Shown here piece by piece: positions 17,046-27,189 of a stretch of DNA of 64,000 nucleotides; position 1 is the first letter of the stretch, and each line of letters starts with the position of its first letter. Under the pieces are notes generated by a model that was not told the DNA's origin, did not search any database, and saw only the letters and a list, made by a program, of their open reading frames with translations. The stretch covers positions 1-64,000 of the forward strand of contig CANGJP010000004.1 of the NCBI GenBank assembly GCA_947454465.1. The letters are read 5' to 3'. Origin of the DNA: Pseudomonadota bacterium (GTDB lineage: Bacteria; Pseudomonadota; Gammaproteobacteria; Steroidobacterales; Steroidobacteraceae). Position numbers and translations under genes: made by a program.

Positions 17046-19136
17046 TCATTTACGACCGCGAGGTGCCCCTTTGCTGAATATCTTCTTAGCGCCAGCGCGA
17101 GGGCCTGCACTACGCTCACGAGGCGAACCACGGTCTGAAATACCTAGCGTACGTCGTGGCCGCTCATCCGCGCGATCAAACCGATTAGCCTTACTCCGAT
17201 CGGGTATCGAGCTTTTGGCCGGATAACGACTGTTTTCAGTACGAACTTCTGGAGCACCTGGGCGCTTCAAAGTAATCCGTAACTCTTGACCGGCAACCCA
17301 TACTTTCTTTAAGTGTTGCAGAATTTCCCGCGGCATGCCCTCAGGCAAATCCACTAAGCTATAGGTGTCAAAAATTTCGATACGACCGATGTGCTTGGCA
17401 TCAATACCAGCCTCATTAGCAATCGCACCGACAATATTACCCGGCTTAACCTGATGCTCAGTTCCTACCGCAACGCGATAGGTTTCCATGCCAACTTCTT
17501 TAGCCGCTTCACGCACAGGAGCAAAGTCACGGGACTCACGTGGCGCATCCCGATCTACTGAGCGTGGTTTGCGTGGAGACGAAACATCACTCTGTTCATT
17601 GAAGGTTTTGATTCTGGATTCGCGTTTAGGACGCTCAGACAGTTCGGCATCAGCCACAGGCGTGAACTGACGTGATGGCCGAGCGCGTTCACTCTCCTCA
17701 CGCACAAAAGGTTTGGGTTCATTGATCGCAGGTTCGAAACTAGCTTGATGACGCGGCTTAGTTTCACGCATAGGAGCACGTTCAGATGGACGTTCGCGCG
17801 GGCCCGTACGTAACAACAAAGGCGTTTTACCTTGCGCCATTTTAGCCAGTGCAGCAGCAATTTCCACCGCTGGGATATTATGTTCCTGCTCGAACTGCTC
17901 CACCACTTCGCGGAACAGCTCTAACTCACCACCCTCAAGCGCTGCGGTAATACGTGATTTAAATTTCACGATGCGTTGATCATTCACTGCTTCTACAGTC
18001 GGCATTTCCATGTGTTCAATGGGCTGACGGGTAGCACGCTCAATGGCAGCAAGCAGCCGCCGCTCACGCGGAGAAACAAATAAGATAGCCTCACCGCTGC
18101 GTCCAGCACGGCCGGTACGCCCAATACGATGTACATACGATTCAATATCAAGCGGAATGTCAAAGTTAACCACGTGACTAATACGTTCCACATTCAAGCC
18201 ACGCGCCGCCACATCTGTAGCCACGAGAATATCCAGCTGTCCGTCACGCAAACGCTGCACAGTACGTTCACGCTGCTGCTGAGGCACATCACCATTCAAT
18301 GGAGCCACCGCATATCCACGCGCTTCAAGCTTAGCCGCCAACTCCTCGGTGCTCACCTTGGTACGCGCAAAAATAATCATGCCGTCAAAAGTTTCCACCT
18401 CAAGCATGCGGGTCAATGCATCCAGCTTATGGAGACCACTGACCATCCAATAACGTTGCCGGATATTGGCAGCAGTGGTGGTCTTGCTACGAATCAAGAT
18501 TTCCGCAGGATCATTCAGATAAGTCTGGGCAATACGTTTAATTTGTGACGGCATGGTGGCAGAGAACAACGCCACCTGACGTTGCTTAGGCATCTGCTGC
18601 AAAATCCATTCAACATCTTCCAGAAACCCCATGTTCAACATTTCATCGGCTTCATCCAGCACGACCATACTTAATTCACCGAGGTTCAACGTACCTTTCT
18701 TTAAGTGATCCATCACACGACCGGGCGTACCGACCACAACATGGGCACCGCGACGCAGGGCAGTGAGCTGTGGCTGATAGCTCTGACCACCATAAATAGG
18801 TAATACATGAAACCCAGGCATGCGTACGGCATAACGCTGGAATGCTTCGGCCACTTGAATCGCCAACTCTCGTGTGGGCGCCAACACCAAGGCCTGTACC
18901 GCGCGCTTCTGAACGTCAATCCGCGACAGGATAGGCAAAGCGAAGGCCGCCGTCTTCCCGGTACCGGTCTGAGCCTGCCCCAGCAAATCACGTCCTGTTA
19001 GTAGGGTCGGTATGGTCTGAGCCTGAATCGGGGATGGGTTTTCGTAACCCACCTCGGCAAGGGTCTGCAGAAGCTGATCAGGCAGATTCAGATCACTAAA
19101 CGAAATGGCAGCGGTGGTAGGTTCTTGGTCAGACAT
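17046..19136 (-). CDS. deaD: DEAD-box RNA helicase DeaD/CsdA
   Basis: A 696-residue helicase (E. coli DeaD 629). The core shows the Q-motif region FSDLNLPDQLLQTLAEVGY, AQTGTGKTAAF, PTRELA, DEADEMLNMGF, SAT, ATDVAARGLNVE and HRIGRTGRAG. From about residue 440 to 540 there is a charged, low-complexity linker rich in Arg, Glu and Pro. A DbpA-type RNA-binding domain follows (YRVAVGTEHQVKPGNIVGAI, ending GQELRITLKR), then a basic tail. It likely remodels mRNA and helps ribosome assembly, as in cold adaptation of related bacteria. AGAGG lies four bases before the ATG, and a terminator follows the stop. Confidence 0.93.
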   Translation of the reverse strand: MSDQEPTTAAISFSDLNLPDQLLQTLAEVGYENPSPIQAQTIPTLLTGRDLLGQAQTGTGKTAAFALPILSRIDVQKRAVQALVLAPTRELAIQVAEAFQRYAVRMPGFHVLPIYGGQSYQPQLTALRRGAHVVVGTPGRVMDHLKKGTLNLGELSMVVLDEADEMLNMGFLEDVEWILQQMPKQRQVALFSATMPSQIKRIAQTYLNDPAEILIRSKTTTAANIRQRYWMVSGLHKLDALTRMLEVETFDGMIIFARTKVSTEELAAKLEARGYAVAPLNGDVPQQQRERTVQRLRDGQLDILVATDVAARGLNVERISHVVNFDIPLDIESYVHRIGRTGRAGRSGEAILFVSPRERRLLAAIERATRQPIEHMEMPTVEAVNDQRIVKFKSRITAALEGGELELFREVVEQFEQEHNIPAVEIAAALAKMAQGKTPLLLRTGPRERPSERAPMRETKPRHQASFEPAINEPKPFVREESERARPSRQFTPVADAELSERPKRESRIKTFNEQSDVSSPRKPRSVDRDAPRESRDFAPVREAAKEVGMETYRVAVGTEHQVKPGNIVGAIANEAGIDAKHIGRIEIFDTYSLVDLPEGMPREILQHLKKVWVAGQELRITLKRPGAPEVRTENSRYPAKSSIPDRSKANRFDRADERPRRTLGISDRGSPRERSAGPRAGAKKIFSKGAPRGRK

Positions 19137-19296
19137 AAGGCCTCTGAACCCTCCCAGATGGAGGATCGGAAAAAGGGGGCGACTTCTACGCTGTTAGACC
19201 GAAAAAGTCACGAACTAATGCATTTCAACAGGCTAACAAGCCATACGGTCATCCGCCATCAGGACATTCTCAGCATAACAACCTTTGCCCCACCCA

Positions 19297-22200
19297 TTAA
19301 CCCAATTCGACGGCATCCGCATCGAAGCCGAGATTGGGCTGCAGCCAGCGCAGGGCTTGCTGCAAGGTGATGGCTTTACGACGCGCATAATCCTGCACTT
19401 GATCCAAGTCCACCTGACCCACTGCAAAATACTTGGAATCAGGATGTGAGAAGTACCAACCGCTCACCGCGGCCGTAGGCAACATCGCGAAAGATTCGGT
19501 GATCGTCATGCCGGTATTTTGCTGTACATCGAGCAAGCGCCACAGCGTTGCCTTTTCAGTATGATCAGGACAGGCTGGATAGCCTGGCGCAGGACGGATG
19601 CCACTATAATCCTCGCGAATCAACTCCTCATTGCTCTTACGCTCATCAGGGACATAGCCCCATATTTCGCGACGTACGCGCTCATGTAGACGCTCAGCCA
19701 AGGCCTCAGCTAAACGATCAGCAATGGCCTTAAGCATGATGCTGGAGTAATCGTCATGAACGGCTTCAAAACGTCGCACATGGTCTTCAATACCAAATCC
19801 TGCGGCCACAGCAAATGAACCGATATAGTCACGCACACCACTCGCTTTAGGGGCAACATAATCCGCCAGACAATTATGCGCCTGACCTTCTGGTTTATCC
19901 CGTTGCTGACGCAAGAAATGCAAGGTCGCTAAGACCTGTGTACGTGAATCATCCGTGTAGATTTCCACGTCATCACCCACACTATTAGCAGGGAACATAC
20001 CCACCACTGCACGGGCGTGAAGCCAATTTTCACGCAACACTTTGGTCAACATGGTTTGTGCGTCTTTGTATAGGTTACTAGCCTGCTCGCCGACCACTGG
20101 ATCGGTGAGAATGGCTGGGAACGTTCCTGCAAATTGCCATGCATTAAAAAACGGCATCCAGTCGATGTAATGAATTAAATCCTGTAAGGGATAATTTTCG
20201 AACACCTTGATCCCCAGATGGCGCGGTACCGGCGGTGTATAGACAGTCCAATCAATCTTGAAATGATTAGCGCGCGCCTGAGCAATCGTGAATTGCGGCG
20301 CCTTAAGTTTACGGCCCTGATGTTGCTCACGACGGCGTGCGTGTTCTTCTTTAACTGTGGCGTGAAACCCAGCTTTCACACTCGGAGTAATGAGATTACG
20401 GCACACACTCACTGAGCGCGATGCATCCTTTACATAGACCACGCTGCCCGCGTATCCCGGATCAATCTTGATGGAAGTATGCGCCGGGGAAGTGGTCGCC
20501 CCACCAATCAATAGCGGCTGCGTGAAACCTTGACGCTGCATTTCTTTAGCCACATGCACCATTTCATCTAAGGATGGCGTAATCAAACCCGACAACCCAA
20601 TGATATCGGCATTCACTTTTTTGGCAGCTTCTAAAATCTTTTCACAAGACACCATCACGCCCAGATCAATCACTTCAAAGTTATTGCACTGCAGCACCAC
20701 ACCGACGATATTCTTGCCGATGTCATGAACATCGCCCTTGACAGTCGCCAGAACAATTTTGGCATCTGCTTGACGTTTAGCCCCAGCACCCAGTGCAGCC
20801 TCAATAAAGGGAATGAGATGTGCAACCGCCTTCTTCATGACGCGCGCCGATTTGACCACCTGAGGTAAGAACATTTTGCCCGCACCGAACAAGTCACCCA
20901 CGACATTCATACCATCCATCAACGGACCTTCGATTACAGACAAAGGCTTATCTGCCTCAAGACGGGCTGCTTCGGTATCTTCAATCACATACTGGTCTAT
21001 ACCCTTAACCAAGGCGTGCTCCAGGCGCTTAGTCACAGGCCACTGACGCCACGCCAAATCCTCAGCCTTCTTAGTCGCAGCCTCACCTTTAAATTGGCCC
21101 GCGATCTCAAGCAAGCGCTCAGTGGCATCGTCACGACGATTCAGAATGACATCTTCGACACGCTCTTTTAAGTCAACAGGAATATCTTCATAAATTGCCA
21201 ACTGTCCTGCATTAACAATCCCCATGCTCAAGCCATTCTTGATGGCGTGATACAAAAATACCGAGTGCATCGCTTCACGAACGGGCTCATTGCCTCGAAA
21301 CGAAAACGATACGTTGCTAATACCGCCACTGATACCCGCATACGGACAGGCGCGCCGAATCTGCGCACAGGACTCAATAAAATCTAAGGCATAACGATTA
21401 TGCTCTTCTATACCTGTCGCCACCGCAAATACATTGGGATCAAAAATAATATCTTCAGGCGGAAACCCAGCCTGTTCCGTCAGTAATTTGTAAGAACGTT
21501 GACAGATTGAGACTTTTCGCGCCACGGTATCTGCTTGACCCTGCTCATCGAAAGCCATAACCACAACGGCAGCACCATAGAGCTTTATTTTACGTGCATA
21601 CTCAAGAAACGGCGCTTCGCCCTCTTTCAAACTAATTGAATTAACAATACCTTTACCTTGAATACATTTCAGACCCGCTTCGATCACTTCCCATTTAGAT
21701 GAATCGATCATCACGGGCACACGCGCAATATCCGGCTCAGCAGCAGTCAAATTTAAAAATCTGACCATCGCGCTTTTGGAATCGAGCATGCCCTCATCCA
21801 TATTTACATCAATGATCTGTGCACCACTGGCCACTTGCTGCTTAGCAATATCCAAGGCTGTGCTGTAATCATCAGCTTCAATCAGCTTACGAAACTTAGC
21901 TGAACCCGTAACATTAGTGCGCTCGCCAACATTCACAAACAAACTGTCTGCAGCAATATTGAATGGCTCCAGACCACTCAATCTGCACTTAACGTCAACC
22001 TTAGGGATTTTTCGTGGCGCAATACTGGCAACGGTATCGTGCATGTGATGGATGTGATCTGGAGTCGTACCGCAACATCCACCGACAATATTGACAAAAC
22101 CCGCTTCAGCGAACTCACGGATAAAGCTCGCTGTTTCACAGGCATGCTCATCGTATTCACCAAAGGCATTGGGCAAGCCTGCATTCGGATAGGCACAAAT

Positions 22201-23007
22201 ATAAGTTTCAGCAATCTTCGACAGCTCTTCGATATACGGCCGCAACTGCTTTGCACCGAGCGCACAGTTAAACCCAATAGTGATGGGTTTAGCATGTCGC
22301 ACTGAATTCCAAAACGCTTCAGCGGTCTGCCCAGAAAGTGTTCGCCCCGATGCGTCAGTGATCGTGCCGGAAACCATGATGGGCAGATCCAATTTGAGTT
22401 CATCCAGAACACTGCGTACCGCGAATAACGCAGCCTTGGCATTAAGCGTATCGAAAATAGTCTCGACCAAGAGAATATCAGCACCGCCTTCGATCAACCC
22501 ACGGGTCGCCTGACTGTACGCCTCTACCAATTGATCGAAATTCACGGCGCGATAGCCGGGATCATTCACGTCAGGCGATAACGATGCCGTACGATTAGTC
22601 GGCCCCAAAGCACCGGCAACCAAACGCACGCGACCTGAAGTGCTTTCAAACTGATCGGCCGCTTCACGGGCTAATCTCGCTGCTGCCACATTCATCTCAA
22701 ATGCCAGCGACTCCATGTGGTAATCAGCCTGCGCAATACAATTGGCACCAAAACTATTGGTTTCCAGAATATCCGCACCGGCTTCAAGGTACTGACGGTG
22801 AATCTCGCTGACGATATCAGGCCGACTGAGAACCAACACATCATTATTGCCCTTCAAATCATGCGACCACGCCTTAAAACGTTCGCCACGATAGCCACTT
22901 TCATCGAGTTTATAACGCTGCACCATCGTGCCAAATGCACCATCCAGCGTCAGAATTCGTTGCTCGAGCAGTCGCTTAAATTCAACAATACGTTCGTTAC
23001 GGTTCAT
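19297..23007 (-). CDS. metH: Cobalamin-dependent methionine synthase MetH
   Basis: A 1236-residue enzyme (E. coli 1227) that transfers methyl from 5-methyl-tetrahydrofolate to homocysteine. All four modules are present. The homocysteine domain has zinc ligands Cys248, Cys311 and Cys312 ([15 protein letters not shown]). The pterin domain spans about 350-650. The B12 domain has [12 protein letters not shown] with His761 as the cobalt ligand. The C-terminal reactivation domain contains [17 protein letters not shown]. It lies downstream of metF with a 105-base gap. No cobalamin riboswitch or vitamin-B12-independent metE is visible, so this gene probably depends on B12 supply or synthesis elsewhere. 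Confidence 0.96.
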   Translation of the reverse strand: MNRNERIVEFKRLLEQRILTLDGAFGTMVQRYKLDESGYRGERFKAWSHDLKGNNDVLVLSRPDIVSEIHRQYLEAGADILETNSFGANCIAQADYHMESLAFEMNVAAARLAREAADQFESTSGRVRLVAGALGPTNRTASLSPDVNDPGYRAVNFDQLVEAYSQATRGLIEGGADILLVETIFDTLNAKAALFAVRSVLDELKLDLPIMVSGTITDASGRTLSGQTAEAFWNSVRHAKPITIGFNCALGAKQLRPYIEELSKIAETYICAYPNAGLPNAFGEYDEHACETASFIREFAEAGFVNIVGGCCGTTPDHIHHMHDTVASIAPRKIPKVDVKCRLSGLEPFNIAADSLFVNVGERTNVTGSAKFRKLIEADDYSTALDIAKQQVASGAQIIDVNMDEGMLDSKSAMVRFLNLTAAEPDIARVPVMIDSSKWEVIEAGLKCIQGKGIVNSISLKEGEAPFLEYARKIKLYGAAVVVMAFDEQGQADTVARKVSICQRSYKLLTEQAGFPPEDIIFDPNVFAVATGIEEHNRYALDFIESCAQIRRACPYAGISGGISNVSFSFRGNEPVREAMHSVFLYHAIKNGLSMGIVNAGQLAIYEDIPVDLKERVEDVILNRRDDATERLLEIAGQFKGEAATKKAEDLAWRQWPVTKRLEHALVKGIDQYVIEDTEAARLEADKPLSVIEGPLMDGMNVVGDLFGAGKMFLPQVVKSARVMKKAVAHLIPFIEAALGAGAKRQADAKIVLATVKGDVHDIGKNIVGVVLQCNNFEVIDLGVMVSCEKILEAAKKVNADIIGLSGLITPSLDEMVHVAKEMQRQGFTQPLLIGGATTSPAHTSIKIDPGYAGSVVYVKDASRSVSVCRNLITPSVKAGFHATVKEEHARRREQHQGRKLKAPQFTIAQARANHFKIDWTVYTPPVPRHLGIKVFENYPLQDLIHYIDWMPFFNAWQFAGTFPAILTDPVVGEQASNLYKDAQTMLTKVLRENWLHARAVVGMFPANSVGDDVEIYTDDSRTQVLATLHFLRQQRDKPEGQAHNCLADYVAPKASGVRDYIGSFAVAAGFGIEDHVRRFEAVHDDYSSIMLKAIADRLAEALAERLHERVRREIWGYVPDERKSNEELIREDYSGIRPAPGYPACPDHTEKATLWRLLDVQQNTGMTITESFAMLPTAAVSGWYFSHPDSKYFAVGQVDLDQVQDYARRKAITLQQALRWLQPNLGFDADAVELG

Positions 23008-23028
23008 AGTTCACTATTACAGTTACAG

Positions 23029-23046
23029 GTCAGGGATAATCCTGAC
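23029..23046 (-). promoter_or_regulatory. Small hairpin in the metH leader
   Basis: GTCAGG and CCTGAC flank a six-base spacer, 22 bases before the metH start codon in the metF-metH gap. It has no T-tract, so it is not a terminator. It might affect metH translation or RNA stability; that is inference. Confidence 0.3.
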
Positions 23047-23112
23047 TTAATTGATCGCATTAGGCCTTCACGATCGTCGAATGGCTCAATATCGCCGCTC
23101 AACATTTATCAA

Positions 23113-24006
23113 TCAAGGGCGGATACCTAAGGCATGGCAAATTGCATAGGTGAGCTCCGATCGATTTAAAGTATAAAAATGAAACTCATTGATGCCATGC
23201 TGCTGTAGCTTCTGTACTTGCTCAATGGCGAACGCAAATGAAATCATCTGACGGGTAGATGCATCATCATCAAGCCCCGCAAAGCGGGCTGCCAATGAAG
23301 ACGGCACAGATGCCCCACAACGTTGAGCAAAACGCTGCATTTGCGGGAAACGAGTGATGGGCAAAATACCAGGCACGATGCTGGCCGTAATGCCCGCAGC
23401 CACACAGCGATCACGAAAACGTAAATACGTGTCCGTATCGAAGAAAAACTGCGTGATCGCACGCGTGGCACCGGCATCAATCTTTGCCTTGAGGTAATCC
23501 AAATCAAACTGCTCATTGGGAGCTTCAGGATGCATCTCAGGATATGCAGCGACAGACAACTCAAAGTCGCCTACCTTCTTCAAGCCTGCAACCAAATCGA
23601 CTGCATAAGCAAAACCATCGGCACGTGGGGTAAACCGGGTACCTGGGGCGGGATCACCGCGCAACGCCACCAAATGACGAATACCTTGCTGCCAGTAATT
23701 TGCAGCGATATCGAGGACTTCATCACGCGAGGCATTAACACACGTCAAATGTGGTACGGGCGTTAATGCTGTCTCTTTGAGAATACGTGTGACCACATTG
23801 TGTGTACGTTCGCGTGTTGATCCATCAGCACCATAAGTCACGGAGACAAATCGTGGCTTGAGCGGCGCGAGTCGTTGGATCGACTCCCACAACGTAGCTT
23901 CCATTTTCTCATCATTGGGTGGAAAAAATTCAAATGACACCTGTACGGGTGCAGTGATTTTGCCCAAGTGATCGATAATACGATCTTTAATCGCTTGTTC
24001 TGACAT
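23113..24006 (-). CDS. metF: 5,10-methylenetetrahydrofolate reductase MetF
   Basis: A 297-residue flavoprotein TIM barrel (E. coli 296). It reduces methylene- to methyl-tetrahydrofolate, the methyl donor for MetH encoded next. Seen: VQVSFEFFPPNDEKMEATLW with the catalytic glutamate, FVSVTYGADGSTRERTH, HLTCVNAS, HLVALRGDPAPGT and TRAITQFFFDTD. The true start is the ATG at 24006 (MSEQAIKDR); the frame continues upstream into the preceding gene. The gap of 29 bases from the ArsR-methyltransferase gene suggests a single transcript. Confidence 0.94.
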   Translation of the reverse strand: MSEQAIKDRIIDHLGKITAPVQVSFEFFPPNDEKMEATLWESIQRLAPLKPRFVSVTYGADGSTRERTHNVVTRILKETALTPVPHLTCVNASRDEVLDIAANYWQQGIRHLVALRGDPAPGTRFTPRADGFAYAVDLVAGLKKVGDFELSVAAYPEMHPEAPNEQFDLDYLKAKIDAGATRAITQFFFDTDTYLRFRDRCVAAGITASIVPGILPITRFPQMQRFAQRCGASVPSSLAARFAGLDDDASTRQMISFAFAIEQVQKLQQHGINEFHFYTLNRSELTYAICHALGIRP

Positions 24007-24035
24007 GTGTGATTCCAAATTAAAACCAAACGCCT

Positions 24036-24959
24036 TTACTGGCGAGTAGCCACGCCTAACAACTTGGCCTTTTGACCCGAACGTAGTGCTTTCACTTGAT
24101 CGCACTGCACGCCCGCCCGCTCTAGCCAGCGCCGCATCAATACCTGAGGGTTCTCAGCCGCCATCTCGGCCAATTTTGCTTTATCTTCAACGATGATGAT
24201 GCGCCCACCTTGTCGCAATACTCGCACCGCTTCCTTTAAGGCTTGCCCCGGTTTGTCGGAAGTGGACAGTACATGATCAAAGCTCACCGCATCAAAACTA
24301 GAAGAATTAAATGGCAAATCGTACATGTCGCCTCGCTTAAATACGCATTGATTGAGCCCTGCACCATGCACTCTAGCGCGTGCTAAACGCAGTGCTTGAG
24401 TGGAAATATCCAACCCTACCGCATGCCTTGCTCGCGCAGCCAAAACACTTAACATACTGCCACTACCGGTACCCACATCCAGTAAATCCCCAAGCGAATG
24501 GCTACTGGCCTTATCAAATAAGGCCCTTATGAACGCGTTCACCAGCCGAACATCGCTATATGTTGACTCAGCAGAACGCCTCACCAGTGCCCACTGTGCA
24601 CTCACACTACGCACACGCTGATCGCGCACCTGTACAAGCTGCTGCTGATCCCTTTGCAGAATAGCGTCCGTAACATCAATTCGCGCTAGCACCAACGACA
24701 CCAGTTGAGCCGTCTGTGTATCACTGGTCAAACGGTAATAAATGCGCTGCTCCTCGCGAAAACGCTCTAGGGCAGCCACATCACTCAATAGTTTTAAATG
24801 TCTCGAAATTCGCGGCTGACTCTGACCCAATACTTCAGCCATCTCACCTACTGTCAGCTCACCGTGACTGAGTAACGCCAACAATCGACAGCGCGTCGGT
24901 TCAGCTAGCGCGCGCAACACATCGATGGCGGAATCAAATTGAAGTGGATGAGCAGTCAT
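24036..24959 (-). CDS. ArsR-type regulator fused to a SAM-dependent methyltransferase
   Basis: A 307-residue two-domain protein. Residues 1-95 are an ArsR-like winged helix: LRALAEPTRCRLLALLSHGE and LGQSQPRISRHLKLLSDV are the recognition region, and no metal-binding cysteine pair is visible. Residues 130-300 are a class I methyltransferase with LLDVGTGSGSMLSVLA and VGLDISTQAL. Similar fusions often lie beside SAM-cycle genes, and here metF and metH follow directly. A role as sensor of SAM or S-adenosylhomocysteine for this operon is plausible but inferred. An AAGGGA ribosome site precedes the ATG, and two palindromic TTATATAA boxes lie just upstream. Confidence 0.85.
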   Translation of the reverse strand: MTAHPLQFDSAIDVLRALAEPTRCRLLALLSHGELTVGEMAEVLGQSQPRISRHLKLLSDVAALERFREEQRIYYRLTSDTQTAQLVSLVLARIDVTDAILQRDQQQLVQVRDQRVRSVSAQWALVRRSAESTYSDVRLVNAFIRALFDKASSHSLGDLLDVGTGSGSMLSVLAARARHAVGLDISTQALRLARARVHGAGLNQCVFKRGDMYDLPFNSSSFDAVSFDHVLSTSDKPGQALKEAVRVLRQGGRIIIVEDKAKLAEMAAENPQVLMRRWLERAGVQCDQVKALRSGQKAKLLGVATRQ

Positions 24960-24971
24960 TTATCCCTTTCA

Positions 24972-24995
24972 TTATATAACAATTTCTTTATATAA
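24972..24995 (-). promoter_or_regulatory. Twin TTATATAA boxes, candidate ArsR-type operator/promoter
   Basis: Two identical self-complementary octamers, at 24972-24979 and 24988-24995, lie 16 bases apart (about 1.5 helical turns). They begin 13 bases before the start codon of the ArsR-methyltransferase gene. Spaced palindromes over the promoter are a common layout for autoregulating ArsR proteins. The AT-rich boxes may also serve as the -10. Confidence 0.4.
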
Positions 24996-25203
24996 GGACA
25001 AATTCTTTGCCAGATTTAAGATACCGTGGCGCAACCTCAACACACCACACACTGACAACCCCTGAATGACAACCTAGCTGAAACAACCACCGCCACCCGC
25101 TATTTCACCACCCACTAATTAAGGTAGTCTAACGTCTACTTGCAGGACTCTATCTGCTGATAGGCTTGCAACTCGCTCATGACCCTAGCACTTGGACTTT
25201 CCC

Positions 25204-26436
25204 ATGGCCCTTGATCAAAACGCTCTAAACAGTCTACGTATCGAACGCAATGCCCCTCACTCAAACACACCCCACTCACGCGGGACCGCCATCAAACTCA
25301 TCGTCGTCGCCGTGATCTTATTGGTAGCTGCCGGATTGTGGCGATCGAGCCACCCACTCATCGAAGTGGAAGTGACCTCCGCCACCAGCACTCGCAACAT
25401 GGGCACCAACGCCGTACTTGATGCATCAGGCTATGTGGTCGCGCGCAGACAAGCCACGGTATCCGCCAAAGTCACTGGGAAAGTCTCTGAAGTATTAATC
25501 GAAGAAGGCATGCGTGTTAAAGCCGGCCAAATACTGGCCACACTCGATACCAGCACCACGGATCGACAAGTGGAGCTATCCAAGCAACAAGCACTGGCCG
25601 CCAAAGCAGCATTAAGCCAGAGCAAGGTTCGACTAGAAGAAGCACAGCGCGCAGCCCACCGTGGTGAACAGTTACGCACCGAACACCTCATTAGTGAAGC
25701 AGAATTCGATGGCTTGCAATCGACCGTTGCAGCACTGCAGGCTCAGCTACAAGCCTTACAATCACAATTCGACGTTGCACAAGCCAATGTAGAACTGCAG
25801 CAACAGAACATCAGCGATCTCACTGTACGAGCACCGTTTACAGGCGTAGTGATTTCTAAAGATGCCCAACCCGGCGAAATGATTTCGCCTATTTCTGCAG
25901 GAGGCGGCTTTACACGCACTGGCATCGCGACCATTGTTGACATGGATTCACGCGAAGTAGAGGTCGATGTCAATGAATCCTTTATCAACCGCATAACCGA
26001 CGAACAAAAAACCGAAGCCACGCTGGATGCTTATCCTGAATGGACCATACCTAGTCATGTCATTAGCATCGTACCGACTGCAGACCGTCAAAAGGCCACT
26101 GTCAAAGTCCGCATCGGTTTTGATCAGCTAGATCCACGCATCTTGCCCGATATGGGTGTAAAAGTACGGTTCTTAGACCACACTGAAATCACGACCAACC
26201 CAGCCCACCAGGCCGTAGAACTTCCCAGCAATTGCGTTATCCGCACAACTGGTAACAACTACGTCTGGCGCGTAACCAACAACACCTTGGAAAAAGTAGC
26301 CGTCAGTACTGGCAGTGAGCACAGTAACCGCATCGAGATTCTCAGCGGTATTCAAACTGGTGATAGCGTGGTGATACAACCCAGTGAAACCCTGATAGAT
26401 GGCGCCAAAGTCAAAGTTAAAATCCCGTCGCCGTGA
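25204..26436 (+). CDS. HlyD/MacA-family periplasmic adaptor of an ABC exporter
   Basis: A 410-residue membrane fusion protein. One N-terminal membrane anchor (TAIKLIVVAVILLVAAGLW, residues about 25-45) is followed by a lipoyl half (VVARRQATVSAKVTGKVSEV), a long alpha-hairpin (about 120-210, rich in Gln, Ala and Leu), the second lipoyl half (LTVRAPFTGVVISKDAQPGE) and a beta-barrel region. It would bridge the inner-membrane ABC transporter to an outer-membrane channel, which is not encoded here. I use the ATG at 25204; a TTG 12 bases upstream is also in frame. It begins a four-gene cluster with an ATPase and two permeases. Confidence 0.88.
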   Translation: MALDQNALNSLRIERNAPHSNTPHSRGTAIKLIVVAVILLVAAGLWRSSHPLIEVEVTSATSTRNMGTNAVLDASGYVVARRQATVSAKVTGKVSEVLIEEGMRVKAGQILATLDTSTTDRQVELSKQQALAAKAALSQSKVRLEEAQRAAHRGEQLRTEHLISEAEFDGLQSTVAALQAQLQALQSQFDVAQANVELQQQNISDLTVRAPFTGVVISKDAQPGEMISPISAGGGFTRTGIATIVDMDSREVEVDVNESFINRITDEQKTEATLDAYPEWTIPSHVISIVPTADRQKATVKVRIGFDQLDPRILPDMGVKVRFLDHTEITTNPAHQAVELPSNCVIRTTGNNYVWRVTNNTLEKVAVSTGSEHSNRIEILSGIQTGDSVVIQPSETLIDGAKVKVKIPSP

Positions 26437-26505
26437 TCCCAACAGTACGGAACCTGCTAGTTGGTCACTTAACCGCATCACAGCTTATTTATCTGGAATC
26501 CATTA

Positions 26506-27189
26506 ATGAACACATTGGTTCGAATTAAAGACCTGACAAAACACTTTCAACGCGGCACGGAAAGGGTACAGGTATTACAGCGACTTGATCTAGAGATCCC
26601 TGAGGGTGATTTTCTAGCCTTGATGGGCCCCTCTGGCTCTGGAAAATCCACACTGCTTAATCTGATGGGCGGTCTAGATCGCCCCACCTCGGGCACTATC
26701 GAAGTTGCAGGATACGACATCAGCCAACTCGATGATGCCTCGCTAGGTAGATGGCGTGCAGACAACGTTGGTTTTGTATTTCAGATGTACAACCTACTTC
26801 CAGCACTGACGGCACAACGTAATGTGGAATTACCTTTACTACTGACCAAGTTGTCAGCCACCGAACGTAAGAAACGCGCAGCAGCAGCCTTGCAGTTGGT
26901 GGGACTTAACGATCGCGCCCAACATAAACCTCGTGAACTTTCGGGCGGGCAAGAACAACGCGTAGGTATTGCCCGTGCCATCGTTTCAGACCCCATGTTG
27001 TTGTTATGCGATGAACCCACCGGTGATCTCGATCGCAAGGCGGGTGATGAAATTCTTGATTTATTACAAGCCTTGAATGAGCAGCAAGGCAAAACCATTA
27101 TCATGGTGACACATGACCCGCGCGCTGCAGAACGCGCCAAACGCATACTGCATCTGGATAAAGGCCAACTGGTCAAGGAAACCCTCTAA
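26506..27189 (+). CDS. ABC exporter ATP-binding protein (LolD/MacB type)
   Basis: A 227-residue ATPase with [18 protein letters not shown] (Walker A), a Q-loop in FVFQMYNLLPALTAQRN, the signature LSGGQEQRVGIARA, Walker B LLLCDEPTGDLD and switch histidine in MVTHDPRAAERA. The signature normally reads SGGQQQR in this subfamily; the central Gln is Glu here, a minor change that should not abolish ATP binding. It energises the two FtsX-like permeases encoded next; its TAA stop overlaps the next ATG (TAATG). Confidence 0.92.
   Translation: MNTLVRIKDLTKHFQRGTERVQVLQRLDLEIPEGDFLALMGPSGSGKSTLLNLMGGLDRPTSGTIEVAGYDISQLDDASLGRWRADNVGFVFQMYNLLPALTAQRNVELPLLLTKLSATERKKRAAAALQLVGLNDRAQHKPRELSGGQEQRVGIARAIVSDPMLLLCDEPTGDLDRKAGDEILDLLQALNEQQGKTIIMVTHDPRAAERAKRILHLDKGQLVKETL

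Noticed and set aside
17488-18548. Plus-strand open frames inside deaD, including one of 139 residues
   Set aside because: Antisense to a strongly conserved helicase and without any motif.
24960-25203. Search for a SAM, SAH or cobalamin riboswitch upstream of the metF-metH operon
   Set aside because: No conserved riboswitch core was seen; the region is short and AT-rich with palindromic boxes instead.
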